From: Kosmotoga olearia TBF 19.5.1
GTDB lineage: Bacteria; Thermotogota; Thermotogae; Petrotogales; Kosmotogaceae
Length of the DNA: 64,000 nt
Assembly (NCBI RefSeq): GCF_000023325.1
Contig: NC_012785.1
Span: forward strand, 2,046,001-2,110,000
Reading direction: 5' to 3'
The notes beneath the pieces are model-generated. The model ran no database searches. It was not told the DNA's origin and saw only the letters and a list, made by a program, of their open reading frames with translations. Shown piece by piece: positions 46,773 to 55,989 of the stretch. The number at the start of each line of letters is the position of its first letter. Position 1 is the first letter of the stretch. Position numbers and translations under genes: made by a program.

Positions 46773-47999
46773 GTGAAGAAAGAAAGTGATGGCGTGAAGA
46801 GAAGAGGTTCGAAGCATTTAATTAAGGAAATTAACGAAAAATTGATACTGAAGACTATTTATGAAAACAAAAAGATTGATAGAGCCTCCATAGCAAAATT
46901 TACCGGGCTCAGTCCCGCAGCAGTAACCAAGATAACAGCAGAACTAATAAACAGAGGTATGGTACTTGAAGCAGGTTCTGCAGAATCTTCCGGTGGGAGA
47001 AAACCTATATTGCTTTCTCTTAATCCCAAATTTGGCCAGTTTCTTGGTGTGAAAATCGGGGTCGGATATGTTGAATTGGTCATAACCGACTTTACTTGCA
47101 CGATTGTTGAAAGCGCCAGATGTGACACAGAGAGTTCAGATCCTGGGACAATAGTTAACGTAATTAAAAATTGCTGGGAAAAGTGCAGACAAGAAAAACA
47201 GTCAATATTACTTGGCATAGGTATCGCTGTGTCCGGTGTTGTTGATTCAAAAGAAGGAATAGTACGGGATTCATTTTTGTTAGGCTGGAGAGATGTACCG
47301 ATTGCTTCTTTATTGAAGGAAGTATTTAAATGTGAAGTTCTTGTGATGAACGATGTGGATTCATTCGCGATGAGTCATTTGTGGTTGGGAAAAGCGAAAG
47401 ACCACTCTAACACCGTTGTGATTACGCTTGGTGTTGGAATCGGTGGTGCCCTGATTATAGACGGGAAAATTCACAATGCAAAGGGCGGTGTCGGGGAGAT
47501 TGGCCATATGACTGTCGTCAAAGACGGTGCAAAATGTACGTGCGGAAGCAATGGCTGCCTTGAAGCTGAGGCTTCGTTCGGGGCATTGGCAAAAAAAATA
47601 AGCTCCATTACCGAAAGCAAAAAACTTAAAGAGCTATACAAGTCAGTTAAACAGTCAGAAAGCTCCGAGATAGAGTATTTAAGGGAGGCGTTGAAAAGGG
47701 ATAGAAAGGCGTTTAACCATGTTTTTGAAGAATATGCTGTGCTTGTTGGTATAGCCCTGAAGAACATTATAAATATGTTGGCTCCAGATTATCTGCTTAT
47801 TGGTGGCGAAGCCCTCGAATTTCAGGAAAAATTTCTCAACAAAGCTATCCAATATGCCCAAAAAAATGCATTTGGGAAATTGGGGGAAAAGGTTATGTTT
47901 AATGTTGACGACCTGGGAGAAGTAGCATGGAACCTTGGGGTAATTTTTGTACTTATGGATAATCTTTTTCTCACTACTTCTCACAATGAAAGTCGGTGA
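46773..47999 (+). CDS. ROK-family transcriptional repressor (NagC/XylR/Mlc type)
   Basis: A 408-residue regulator: N-terminal winged helix (about 20-80, ASIAKFTGLSPAAVTKITAELI) and a ROK sugar-binding domain with GVGIGGALI and the zinc motif CTCGSNGCLE (about 249-258). ROK repressors release DNA on binding a sugar. It is the first gene of an operon for permeases, binding protein and glycosidases, so an alpha-glucoside or its breakdown product is the likely inducer. GTG start; a second GTG seven codons later is possible. Its stop overlaps the next start as GTGA. Confidence 0.9.
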   Translation: MKKESDGVKRRGSKHLIKEINEKLILKTIYENKKIDRASIAKFTGLSPAAVTKITAELINRGMVLEAGSAESSGGRKPILLSLNPKFGQFLGVKIGVGYVELVITDFTCTIVESARCDTESSDPGTIVNVIKNCWEKCRQEKQSILLGIGIAVSGVVDSKEGIVRDSFLLGWRDVPIASLLKEVFKCEVLVMNDVDSFAMSHLWLGKAKDHSNTVVITLGVGIGGALIIDGKIHNAKGGVGEIGHMTVVKDGAKCTCGSNGCLEAEASFGALAKKISSITESKKLKELYKSVKQSESSEIEYLREALKRDRKAFNHVFEEYAVLVGIALKNIINMLAPDYLLIGGEALEFQEKFLNKAIQYAQKNAFGKLGEKVMFNVDDLGEVAWNLGVIFVLMDNLFLTTSHNESR

Positions 48000-48877
48000 A
48001 CTCAGTGAAAAGAAAAGGAGATTTAAAATACCTTATCTTCTTTTTAACTCCAAGCTTGATATTCCTATTTCTTTTCCAGATTCTTCCTATAACCTATTCA
48101 TTAATGCTGAGCTTTATGCGATGGAACATAAGAACTCCTGCCGTGTGGATAGGGCTGGGTAACTATACAAATCTGTTTCATGACAAAGAGTTTTGGTTAT
48201 CTGTGTGGCATACATTCCAGTATATTTTGATGTATGTTCCATTAGTTATCATCGGCGGAATGATTTTAGCTTTGTTGGTTAATAAAAAGATTAAGTTTCA
48301 AAATTTCTTTAAAGTATCTTTCTTCATTCCGGTTATTTCTTCCTGGGTCGCAGTATCACTCATTTGGAAAGGCTTACTAAATCCGAAGTACGGTTTTATA
48401 AATCAAATTCTCTCATGGTTTGGTATTAAGGGCCCTGCATGGCTCTTTGATCCTGGATGGGCTATGACCGCCATTGTTTTTGCCAGTGTGTGGAAAGATG
48501 TTGGATTTATCATGGTAATCCTTCTTGGGGGTCTTAGCAACATACCAAAGCATTTATACGAAGCCTCAGTAATAGATGGAGCTACACCCTGGAAACAGTT
48601 CTGGAGAATCACTTTACCATTGCTTACCCCAACATTATTTTTTGCTTTGATGATCACGCTTATCAATTCGTTCCAGATTTTTGATCAGGTATGGATAATG
48701 ACAAATGGAGGACCTGCGGGGGCTACTTCCGTTATTGTTGAGCGAATCTATAGAAATGCTTTCAGTTACTCAAAAATGGGATATGCTGCGGCGATGTCCT
48801 GGTTTCTTTTTGCGTTAATCTTTGGCATATCTTTTCTACAAAACAGATATCAAAAGAAATGGGTGTTTTATTCATGA
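47996..48877 (+). CDS. Sugar ABC transporter permease (MalF/UgpA type)
   Basis: A 293-residue inner-membrane permease of the CUT1 family with six hydrophobic helices. The EAA loop that contacts the ATPase reads EASVIDGATPWKQFWRITLP (around residues 180-200). GTG start overlapping the ROK stop by four bases. No ATPase gene is in the operon; a shared MsiK-like ATPase elsewhere is likely, as is usual for CUT1 systems in Thermotogota. Confidence 0.92.
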   Translation: MNSVKRKGDLKYLIFFLTPSLIFLFLFQILPITYSLMLSFMRWNIRTPAVWIGLGNYTNLFHDKEFWLSVWHTFQYILMYVPLVIIGGMILALLVNKKIKFQNFFKVSFFIPVISSWVAVSLIWKGLLNPKYGFINQILSWFGIKGPAWLFDPGWAMTAIVFASVWKDVGFIMVILLGGLSNIPKHLYEASVIDGATPWKQFWRITLPLLTPTLFFALMITLINSFQIFDQVWIMTNGGPAGATSVIVERIYRNAFSYSKMGYAAAMSWFLFALIFGISFLQNRYQKKWVFYS

Positions 48878-49689
48878 AAGCAAAAAAGATTGTTCTGTAT
48901 GTTTTGCTATTTGCTTTTGCGATAACCACATTACTCCCTTTAGTATGGACAATATCTACATCACTAAAGACCAGATATGCTACGCTTAAATATCCTCCCG
49001 AATTTCTACCAGATGAGGTATCTTTTTCAAACTACACAACGATTTTTAACAAATATCCCTTTGGGAGATTTCTGTTTAACAGTTTTCTCGTTACCCTTTC
49101 AACTGTATTTCTTCAGGTTGTTGTTGCGGCCATGGCAGCCTATGCTTTTGCGAGATTTGACTTTAAATATAAAGAATTACTGTTTATGTTCTATATAGCC
49201 ACGTTGATGTTTCCTTTTCAGGTTAAAGCTATTCCCTTATACCTTATAGTTAGAAGTTTTGGTTGGATCAATACATATCAAGGTTTAATTCTTCCCAAGG
49301 TTTTTAGTGCTTTTGGAGTTTTTCTGCTTCGACAATCTATTTTATCCACTCCAAAAGATTATGATGAATCAGCAGCGATGGATGGCGCAAATCGCATCAC
49401 GATTTTTTTGAAAATTATTCTTCCACTTAATAAAGGGGCATTAGCGACATTGACTATTTTTGCATTTATGGATTCCTGGAATGATTATCTCTGGCCACTG
49501 ATTGTGACTACTACTCAAGAAATGATGACAATCCCACTTGGGTTAGCGAGCTTGCAAGGAAGATGGACAACACAATGGAATTTAGTCAGTGCCGGTACTG
49601 TTGTAAGCATTATTCCTATTTTGATTGTTTATATCGTTGCTCAGAAGTGGTTTATTGAGGGCATTTCAGCAACAGGATTAAAGGGTTAA
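48874..49689 (+). CDS. Sugar ABC transporter permease (MalG/UgpE type)
   Basis: A 271-residue CUT1 permease, partner of the preceding gene. The EAA loop is DESAAMDGANRITIFLKII in the middle of the protein, and the C-terminal GISATGLKG is typical of MalG-type subunits. I start at ATG 48874, which overlaps the preceding stop as ATGA; an ATG five codons earlier is possible but has no ribosome site. Confidence 0.92.
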   Translation: MKAKKIVLYVLLFAFAITTLLPLVWTISTSLKTRYATLKYPPEFLPDEVSFSNYTTIFNKYPFGRFLFNSFLVTLSTVFLQVVVAAMAAYAFARFDFKYKELLFMFYIATLMFPFQVKAIPLYLIVRSFGWINTYQGLILPKVFSAFGVFLLRQSILSTPKDYDESAAMDGANRITIFLKIILPLNKGALATLTIFAFMDSWNDYLWPLIVTTTQEMMTIPLGLASLQGRWTTQWNLVSAGTVVSIIPILIVYIVAQKWFIEGISATGLKG

Positions 49690-49709
49690 TCAAACAGGAG
49701 GTGTGAGGT

Positions 49710-50936
49710 ATGAGAAAAGTTCTTCTTTTGGCGCTTGTAATGTCATTATTGGTTGTAGCTCTTGGGGCAATAAAGATTAGTTACATGACATTCTCAGCTG
49801 TCCCAAATCATGAAGAAACTTTGAGAGAAATCGCCAAGGCTTTCGAGGCTCAGAATCAAGGGATACGGGTGAATCTGATATTTGTACCATGGAGCGACTA
49901 TTTTTTGAAGTTGTCCACGATGTTTGCAGGAGGAACCCCCCCTGATGCGTTCGAGATCAACTATGAGAATTTTGTAGAATATGCAGCAGATGGACTTTTA
50001 TTGCCCCTGGACGGACTAAACGAAAGCAACCAGTTCAAAGCAGTCGAAGTGTTTTCCGAAAAGGCTTATAACGCTTTTTCTTATCGAGGTAGACAGTACG
50101 GATTCCCTGAAAGTTTTTCCACAGTGGTTCTTTTCTACAACAAGGAACTCTTCGACAAAAAGGGTGTTGAGTATCCTTCACCTGATTGGAGTTGGATTGA
50201 TGAATTCAATGCTGCTGTGAAATTAACGGACAAAGAAAAGGGAATATGGGGAGTCTATCAGCCAATACAATTCTGGGAATATTACAAAGTTATCGCTCAG
50301 AATGGAGGAGCAATATTCAACAGCGAAAATGAGGTCACAGTAAATAACATCGCTGGAGTAAACGCACTGAAATGGCTTATAGACAAACCAAAATACGGAA
50401 TCATGCCGTCGGAAGAAGAAGCTGCCGGCCTGAGCTCAGAGGATCTTTTTGTCATGGGAAAGCTCGCAATGGTCCATACGGGAATATGGATGTTCAACAA
50501 ATTTAGAGAAGAGACACGATTTGAATGGGATATAGAAGTTGAACCCGGAATGTCCACAAAGGCGACTCATTATTTCGCGAATGCAGTTGTTGCTTCTGCG
50601 AGTACTCCACACAAAGAAGCAGTGTGGAAATGGTTGAAATTCCTTACCACTGATGAATACAGCGTAAAAACAAGAATTGAAAAAGGCTGGGAATTGCCGG
50701 CAGTCAAGGATCCTGATCTCATAAGTGAGTTCCTTAAGAGTGATGTCGCACCGAGAAACAAAAAAGCCATTTTTGATTCTCTTGAATGGGCTATCGTACC
50801 ACCTGTCGTTAAAGGTTGGAGTGCCCTCGCAGATGTTGTGAATAAAGAAATCGATGCAGCAAAATTCGGGATGAAGAGTCCTGAAGAAGCTTTAAATGAC
50901 TTAGTAGTGTTGTTAAAGAACAAGATATCCGAATAA
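49710..50936 (+). CDS. Extracellular sugar-binding protein (SBP family 1)
   Basis: A 408-residue periplasmic binding protein of the MalE/UgpB kind. Signal peptide MRKVLLLALVMSLLVVALG without a lipobox cysteine, so it is secreted soluble or held by other means. Typical elements: SYMTFSAVPNHEETLREIAKAFEA at the start (shown in part), FAGGTPPDAFEI, YGFPESFSTVVLFYNKELFD (in part) and the C-terminal SVKTRIEKGWELPAV. It follows the two permeases, so it belongs to the same importer, probably for an alpha-linked oligosaccharide. Confidence 0.9.
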   Translation: MRKVLLLALVMSLLVVALGAIKISYMTFSAVPNHEETLREIAKAFEAQNQGIRVNLIFVPWSDYFLKLSTMFAGGTPPDAFEINYENFVEYAADGLLLPLDGLNESNQFKAVEVFSEKAYNAFSYRGRQYGFPESFSTVVLFYNKELFDKKGVEYPSPDWSWIDEFNAAVKLTDKEKGIWGVYQPIQFWEYYKVIAQNGGAIFNSENEVTVNNIAGVNALKWLIDKPKYGIMPSEEEAAGLSSEDLFVMGKLAMVHTGIWMFNKFREETRFEWDIEVEPGMSTKATHYFANAVVASASTPHKEAVWKWLKFLTTDEYSVKTRIEKGWELPAVKDPDLISEFLKSDVAPRNKKAIFDSLEWAIVPPVVKGWSALADVVNKEIDAAKFGMKSPEEALNDLVVLLKNKISE

Positions 50937-50953
50937 AGGGAGTTGAAGTTTTC

Positions 50954-53329
50954 ATGCGGAAGATCCAGCACTTACCATTTGGAATAGATGATCCATATAT
51001 AAATGCAGCATACACTGCCCAAAGGATTCCCAACGACCCTACTGATGGAGAAGATGTAATTATAAACTTCAAGACCATGCCTATGGAAGCTGGTCAGCGA
51101 GCTTGGCTTGAAGTTGTACGAAATGGCATGACTCATAGAATCAGGGCACAATATCAGTACAATGAGGGTAAATGGGCTTTGTGGAAAGCACGATTAATGC
51201 CATCATGTGCAGCATTCGAGAAAATTAAGTACAGAATCGCTTTTGGTCAGGGAAACGATTCAATGATCTTCTCCGAATGGTATTCGTTCACTGTAAAAAA
51301 ATGGGTAGAAGATACATGCCTTGGATTTGATGGAAGGAACCTGTTTATCAGCCGCGAGAATGATCAAACCGAGATACCCAGGCTCATAATGTCAAGGTTT
51401 CTAACCGATGGTGAAAACATCTATGACATTGAACTTATTTTTGAAAGAAAAGAGGGCGAGAACTTGTATGGGCTTGGGGAACATTATGACTCATTGGGTC
51501 TTAGTGCTGGATCTCCGTATTATATTCATGTATTTGACCAATATAAAGTGCAGCAAAAAAGAGGATACGCGCCTATTCCATTTGTTTTCTCAAACATGGG
51601 ATTTGGTTTGTTCTTAAATACCGGTTTCAGAACGAAGGTTCTCTTGAATAAAGGTGCAATAAACGTCGTTACAGAAACTCTTGGGACACCAATAAGTCCT
51701 GACAATTTCAGCGCTAAGTTATGGATTGATACAAAGCCTCTTGAGATTATTTCCGACATCTATAAAATAACATCCCCTCAGCTGCCACCAATTTGGGCGT
51801 TTGGTCCATGGGCTTCTGCAAACGAGTGGAACTCTCAAAATAAGGTAGAACAAACTCTCGAGAAGTTGAAAAAGTTCAACCTGCCAACAAGCGTGATTGT
51901 CATTGAAGCGTGGTCAGATGAACAGACATTTTATATTTTTAATGGAGCGAAATATAATCCGAAAAAAGGTAGCGATTCCTTTAGTTTTGAAGATTTTGTT
52001 TTTAAATTCCCATGGCCAGATCCAAAGGGAATGATTGATAAATTACATATGCAAGGAATTAAGTTAGTACTCTGGCAAATACCGGTTCTTAAAGATATTC
52101 CTAATCCTATTGCGCAATACAGGAATGATATCAAGTTTGCTGTCGATAATGGGTATGTCGTTTCAAAGAATGATCAACCATATAGAATTCCTGAGGGAAG
52201 ATGGTTTGAAAATAGCTTTGTTGTTGATTTCTTCAATAAGGAAGCCAGAGACTGGTGGAAAAAGAAGAGAGAATACTTAGTTAATGAGCTTGGAATAGAC
52301 GGATTTAAAACTGACGGCGGTGAACATCTTTGGGGGAGAAATACCTACGTATATCCAAATAAGTCCGCTGCAGAAGCCAGGAATATATATCCAGAGAAAT
52401 ACTTCGAATCCGCAAAGGAGATAGTGGGAGAGGATGGAGTTCTTTTCAGTCGTTCCGGGTATATAGATTCCCCGAAATTCACTCTATTCTGGGTAGGGGA
52501 TGAAGATTCAGATTTTGAAGCGATGAAATCTAATCTAATTGCGGGACTTAATGTGTCTCTGTCAGGAAATCCTTTTTGGGGATGGGATATAGCAGGATTT
52601 AGTGGAGAACTCCCAGAACCGGAACTTTATAGAAGAGCGGTACAGTTGGCTACGTTTACGCCAATTTTTCAATTTCACTCAGAGGCACCTGGAGATCCTA
52701 TACCAAGTGCTGAAAGATCTCCTTGGAATGTTTCCGAATATTGGGGAGCTCTAGAAATACTCAATGAGTATAGAGAACTTGTTTCTCTCAGGATGTGCCT
52801 TGTTCCATACATCTATATGGAAGCTAAGAATTCAGTGCTTAAAGGAGTTCCTTTGACGACACCGATTCAATTTAAATTCCTGGATTTAGAAATTTCTGAA
52901 GAGTCTCTTGCTTTCATGTTTGGGCAGGCATTTCTTGTAATCCCTGTGCTCGAAGCAGGGGTTAAAAACATGAAGGTTTTTTTACCAAAAGGCAGATGGG
53001 TAGATTTCTGGACAGGCAGGTGGTACGAAGGGAATACCACAATCGATATTGATGTTTCTGCTAATCGCATACCTGCCTTTGTAAAAGAAAATGCAATAAT
53101 ACCTTTGAGCCTTCCTGAATCTAAAAATATACTGGAACCGCATTGGGATTTCAACGTTAACGCTGTTTTGTGCATAACTGATGACATTCTCAAAGTAAGG
53201 AACAAGATTCTGAAGTTTTTGCATGAATTTTATGAAGTAAAGTGGTTTGGAATACCTGAAAGAGAGGATTCAAAAAACAAGAAGATCTTAAGTATAAAAT
53301 GGCTGGATATTGAAGAAGTGCAGGGTTGA
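50954..53329 (+). CDS. Glycoside hydrolase family 31 (alpha-glucosidase/alpha-xylosidase)
   Basis: A 791-residue retaining glycosidase without a signal peptide, so intracellular. The nucleophile Asp is in GFKTDGGEH (about 452), and the acid/base Asp in GDEDSDF (about 516-520). An N-terminal beta-sandwich (about 120-280, ENLYGLGEHYDS) precedes the barrel, in which WASANEWNSQ, WQIPVLKD and WDIAGFSG line the site. The missing tryptophan variants of the usual WxDMNE motif suggest a non-starch substrate class. It would hydrolyse the imported alpha-glycoside. Confidence 0.9.
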   Translation: MRKIQHLPFGIDDPYINAAYTAQRIPNDPTDGEDVIINFKTMPMEAGQRAWLEVVRNGMTHRIRAQYQYNEGKWALWKARLMPSCAAFEKIKYRIAFGQGNDSMIFSEWYSFTVKKWVEDTCLGFDGRNLFISRENDQTEIPRLIMSRFLTDGENIYDIELIFERKEGENLYGLGEHYDSLGLSAGSPYYIHVFDQYKVQQKRGYAPIPFVFSNMGFGLFLNTGFRTKVLLNKGAINVVTETLGTPISPDNFSAKLWIDTKPLEIISDIYKITSPQLPPIWAFGPWASANEWNSQNKVEQTLEKLKKFNLPTSVIVIEAWSDEQTFYIFNGAKYNPKKGSDSFSFEDFVFKFPWPDPKGMIDKLHMQGIKLVLWQIPVLKDIPNPIAQYRNDIKFAVDNGYVVSKNDQPYRIPEGRWFENSFVVDFFNKEARDWWKKKREYLVNELGIDGFKTDGGEHLWGRNTYVYPNKSAAEARNIYPEKYFESAKEIVGEDGVLFSRSGYIDSPKFTLFWVGDEDSDFEAMKSNLIAGLNVSLSGNPFWGWDIAGFSGELPEPELYRRAVQLATFTPIFQFHSEAPGDPIPSAERSPWNVSEYWGALEILNEYRELVSLRMCLVPYIYMEAKNSVLKGVPLTTPIQFKFLDLEISEESLAFMFGQAFLVIPVLEAGVKNMKVFLPKGRWVDFWTGRWYEGNTTIDIDVSANRIPAFVKENAIIPLSLPESKNILEPHWDFNVNAVLCITDDILKVRNKILKFLHEFYEVKWFGIPEREDSKNKKILSIKWLDIEEVQG

Positions 53330-53333
53330 GATA

Positions 53334-54374
53334 ATGAATAAGCTTAGCAGATCAATCAAGATTATTGAGAAGCATCAGTCTCCACAAGGAGCTTACATCG
53401 CATCACCCAATTTTTCCCAATATGGATATTGCTGGTTCCGTGATGGGTCTTTCGTTGCTGCCACAATGGCTAGAGCGGGGAAAGTAGAGTCGGCGGAAAA
53501 ATTTTTTCGATGGGGATTTCAGGTAATCGCAGACCAAAAGCCGAGAATTGAAAAGCTCCTCACTACCCCAGGCGAACTAATTACCCACAAGGACTTACTA
53601 CCAACTCGCTACAACCTCAACGGAACCTTGACCCAGGACGATTGGCCCAATGGACAAAGCGATGGATATGGCACATTTCTCTGGGCGCTTGGAAAATACG
53701 CGCCAAGTGAATTCATTAAAGAAAATCTAGAATTGATAGAGTTAGTCGTACGGTATCTCGAAAAGGTTTGGAAGATTCCCTGCTATGATGTCTGGGAAGA
53801 AAATCCCGATGGAATTCATACCTCCACTCTCCTTTCGATAGCAGCTGGCTTAAAGGCAGCTGAAAGGATTCTTCATAAGGAAACAGGATGGGTAGAAATC
53901 GTGAACTTCATTGAAAGAAAGCTCGTAAAGGATGGAAGGCTAAGAAAATCAACGCTCAGTGATGATGTTGACGCAAGCCTTATATGGGGTGCTGTTCCCT
54001 TCGAACTGTTTTCAATTGATGATCAGCTTGTAGTCAATACAGTAAAAGCAATTGATGAAAAGCTTTATATAAATGGTGGAGTTAAACGCTATTCTGCCGA
54101 TACATATTTTGGTGGAGGCAGCTGGATTCTACTCGCGTCAAATCTTGGGCAATATTATGCTAAGACGGGTGAAAGGGAAAAAGCGGAATTTATAAAAGAG
54201 TGGGTGGAATTTCACTTCGATGCTGAAGGATTACCAGAGCAAGTGCCAGAGTTTCTCATAGACGAAAGGAAATACTCTGAATGGGTGAATCAGTGGGGAG
54301 AAATCGCTAAACCATTGTTGTGGTCGCATGCTAACTATATGGAATTGTTGCTTGACCTGAAGGGCAAAGCATGA
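53334..54374 (+). CDS. Glycoside hydrolase family 15-like glucoamylase/glucodextranase
   Basis: A 346-residue protein, shorter than classic glucoamylases and lacking a signal or starch-binding domain. GH15-type elements: YCWFRDGSF (about 32-40), DVWEE with the general acid Glu (about 154), and LLWSHANYM near the C-terminus (about 329-337), where GH15 has its general base nearby (the WGEIAKPLLWSH region). It probably trims alpha-glucosides in the cytosol together with the GH31 enzyme. ATG 53334 follows the GH31 stop by four bases. Confidence 0.82.
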   Translation: MNKLSRSIKIIEKHQSPQGAYIASPNFSQYGYCWFRDGSFVAATMARAGKVESAEKFFRWGFQVIADQKPRIEKLLTTPGELITHKDLLPTRYNLNGTLTQDDWPNGQSDGYGTFLWALGKYAPSEFIKENLELIELVVRYLEKVWKIPCYDVWEENPDGIHTSTLLSIAAGLKAAERILHKETGWVEIVNFIERKLVKDGRLRKSTLSDDVDASLIWGAVPFELFSIDDQLVVNTVKAIDEKLYINGGVKRYSADTYFGGGSWILLASNLGQYYAKTGEREKAEFIKEWVEFHFDAEGLPEQVPEFLIDERKYSEWVNQWGEIAKPLLWSHANYMELLLDLKGKA

Positions 54375-54460
54375 AGAGCAGACAAGTTTTCAGCTTGATG
54401 TTTGTCGTATTACTCTCCTATTTCATACTATTTATTGAAGGGAACACATCCCTTGGGTGA
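54371..54460 (+). pseudogene. Truncated start of the next operon gene (29 codons)
   Basis: ATGA overlap with the GH15 stop, then 29 codons encoding MKSRQVFSLMFVVLLSYFIL and a short polar tail before a TGA. The sequence is a clean signal peptide or membrane anchor, so the operon once continued with an exported or membrane protein. Immediately after the stop the repeat-rich region begins. Confidence 0.5.
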
Positions 54461-54488
54461 AAATAGGGACATGGGTGAAAATAGGGAC
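54455..54488. repeat. Tandem GGGTGAAAATAGGGACA repeats
   Basis: Two copies of a 17-base unit in direct orientation. Further GGGACA-type motifs follow at about 54,597 and 54,615-54,630 and again at about 54,953. Motifs of this kind often surround REP-associated Y1 transposase genes. Confidence 0.5.
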
Positions 54489-54681
54489 AGACTCTTTTTT
54501 TAACGCTCTTTTGAAAGAACGAGTAAATGACGTAGATTTGAGTAGTGGTCATATTTGAGATTTCAGGAAGTGAAAAAATATTGAGAGAGGGGTAAAAAGG
54601 GACATAATGGAGCAATAATGGGGACAACGGGGCATTAGTTGGTGTTTAATACGGAGATTAACAGAATGTAGGGGTTGGACT

Positions 54682-54711
54682 ATGCCAAGAAAAGATAGGT
54701 GCATTCATTAA
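54682..54711 (+). pseudogene. Remnant of a Y1/RAYT transposase N-terminus
   Basis: ATG followed by codons for MPRKDRCIH and then a TAA. MPRK-R plus a histidine is the usual beginning of REP-associated Y1 transposases (TnpA-REP), and GGGGTTGG lies before the ATG. Only nine codons are left. The identification is tentative but agrees with the GGGACA repeats around it. Confidence 0.35.
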
Positions 54712-55100
54712 TTCGAGAGCCGGTTACCGAGATTCGTAAAACCGCTTCGCGGGCGAGGCTCACGGGATTGTCAGCTGATGGAGAAATGAAATAAAACACG
54801 ATACGAACCATTGCATGGTTGTTGCGAACTCTTTCAGAGTTGTCTCGAACTCCTTCTGAGTTGGAGCGAATTGCTTCGCAGTTGGCACGCGCTTTCGGTG
54901 GATAAAACTCGGAAATCGAGATCCGATGTAGGAGTAAGATAAAGGAGGCATAATGGGGACAAATGTTAGTTTATGCTGCGTTGATATGCATGCAGTTTTG
55001 TCAAAGGAAAAACGGATGCTAAAAATCATAGGTAAAACCTAGGTAATCGCACTTTAGTTGCACATCTATTGCACAGACGAATAATAGAAACAAACATGTT
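54712..55100. other. Non-coding repeat region
   Basis: No gene. Contains a mini-hairpin AAACCGC-TTC-GCGGG near 54,739, the 16-mer TTGTCAGCTGATGGAG (54768-54783) that recurs at 55,769-55,784, and the 21-nt hairpin array at 54,801-54,884. Beyond that, only a GGGGACA motif near 54,953 can be named. Confidence 0.5.
54801..54884. repeat. Tandem 21-nt mini-hairpin array A (four units)
   Basis: Four exact 21-base units ending in TTG at 54821, 54842, 54863 and 54884. Each has the frame CGAA-nnnn-TnC-nnnn-TTG. Stem pairs are AACCAT/ATGGTT, AACTCT/AGAGTT, AACTCC/TGAGTT (one mismatch) and AATTGC/GCAGTT (one G-U). The stems differ between units but remain self-complementary, as in array B at 57 kb. Confidence 0.8.
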
Positions 55101-55535
55101 TCAATACATCATCCCGATCAAATACAGTGGAATAACCTGTGAATAACCACTTTCTACGCCGTCTTTCAATACAAAAGCATTCTCCTCATTTTTTATTTGC
55201 TGAAGCGTTTTTCCGGGACCACCTATTTCGAATACAATCCGTTTTCCATTAAACCTTATGGAAAAATCGCCAATGTCCGGCACAGCAATTGAATAGGAAG
55301 AAAACTGGCTGACAAAAAATGCTTCCCGTATTGTGCCAACGTTTGTTTCAAGACTCCAGATTGGCCTGCAATAAATATTTGGATTACTCAAGAACACTTT
55401 TGCTCCGCTTCTCAGGAATTTGTGCCCTATTTTCTCCGGTGGAACACGGGTGATGAGCCGAACACGCTCCATCAAATCGAGGTAGTTGTACAGAGTAGGT
55501 TTTGTTATACCTACTAAACTCCGTTGAAACCGCTT
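55101..55535 (-). pseudogene. C-terminal remnant of a DUF4143 AAA-type ATPase
   Basis: An open frame resembling the C-terminal domain of archaeal/bacterial AAA ATPases with DUF4143: GITKPTLYNYLDLMER, then RSGAKVFLSNPNIY, ETNVGTIREAFFV and FEIGGPGKTLQQI. The frame opens after a TAG (55536-55538) and there is no ATPase domain or Walker motif. An alternative frame starting at ATG 55581 with MISLDVYFEIQD leads into it and would need a frameshift. The gene is dead, reduced to its 3' third. Confidence 0.6.
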
Positions 55536-55598
55536 CTAACAAACGATCCTGAATCTCAAAATACACATCCAAGGAAATCATTCGATCAACTCCTAAAG

Positions 55599-55679
55599 TA
55601 TAATACGTTTTACTACATTCCCGTTTATGGTATGCCAGACTTTACTATAATTTTGGTTATAGTATGTCATACTTTACTA
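55599..55679. repeat. Three 17-bp iterons at exact 32-bp spacing
   Basis: TATAATACGTTTTACTA at 55599, TATGCCAGACTTTACTA at 55631 and TATGTCATACTTTACTA at 55663. The 32-bp period is close to three helical turns, so a protein would see them on one face. They lie just before the first codon of the dead ATPase gene on minus, as an operator would. Confidence 0.65.
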
Positions 55680-55964
55680 CTGTTATTATGATGTCTATAA
55701 AAAACAGTGAGAAACACCCTTTTTAAGTGCGAGATTTGTAGACCGTTTTGCGTATGAACCTTACGACGTTGTCAGCTGATGGAGCGATGCATGCGTGGCT
55801 GAATAAGCCCAAAAAGGTGGCGCGACCTGCTACGTTAGTGGGGAGCCAACAAAGCCGGCAAAAAATGTGGATCTTACCGATTTTATACTACACCCTTTGA
55901 TTTCCGAACATCTGATTATTGGCTTTTTAGAGAGCGTATAAACCGCCTTCGTTTTCCAATTTTA

Positions 55965-55973
55965 TGATATAAT
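55965..55973 (+). promoter_or_regulatory. Extended -10 promoter of the toxin-antitoxin pair
   Basis: TGATATAAT, an extended -10 box, sits 17 bases before the antitoxin ATG. The expected transcript begins about ten bases before that ATG, so the leader only holds the GGTGAT ribosome site. Confidence 0.55.
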
Positions 55974-55989
55974 ATGCTTGGTGATAAAA

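Larger units (their letters stand above)
55536..55977. other. Gap with iterons and repeat fragments
   Basis: No gene. Holds the iterons at 55,599-55,679, a copy of the 16-mer TTGTCAGCTGATGGAG (55769-55784), and further repeat-like GC-rich bits up to 55,860, then the promoter of the toxin-antitoxin pair. Confidence 0.45.

Noticed and set aside
54801-54884. CRISPR array
   Set aside because: The units are contiguous 21-mers with only a few constant bases and no spacers between identical repeats; each unit is its own hairpin.
54760-55029. 89-residue minus-strand protein
   Set aside because: Also a translation of the hairpin array with flanking DNA; no ribosome site or family resemblance.
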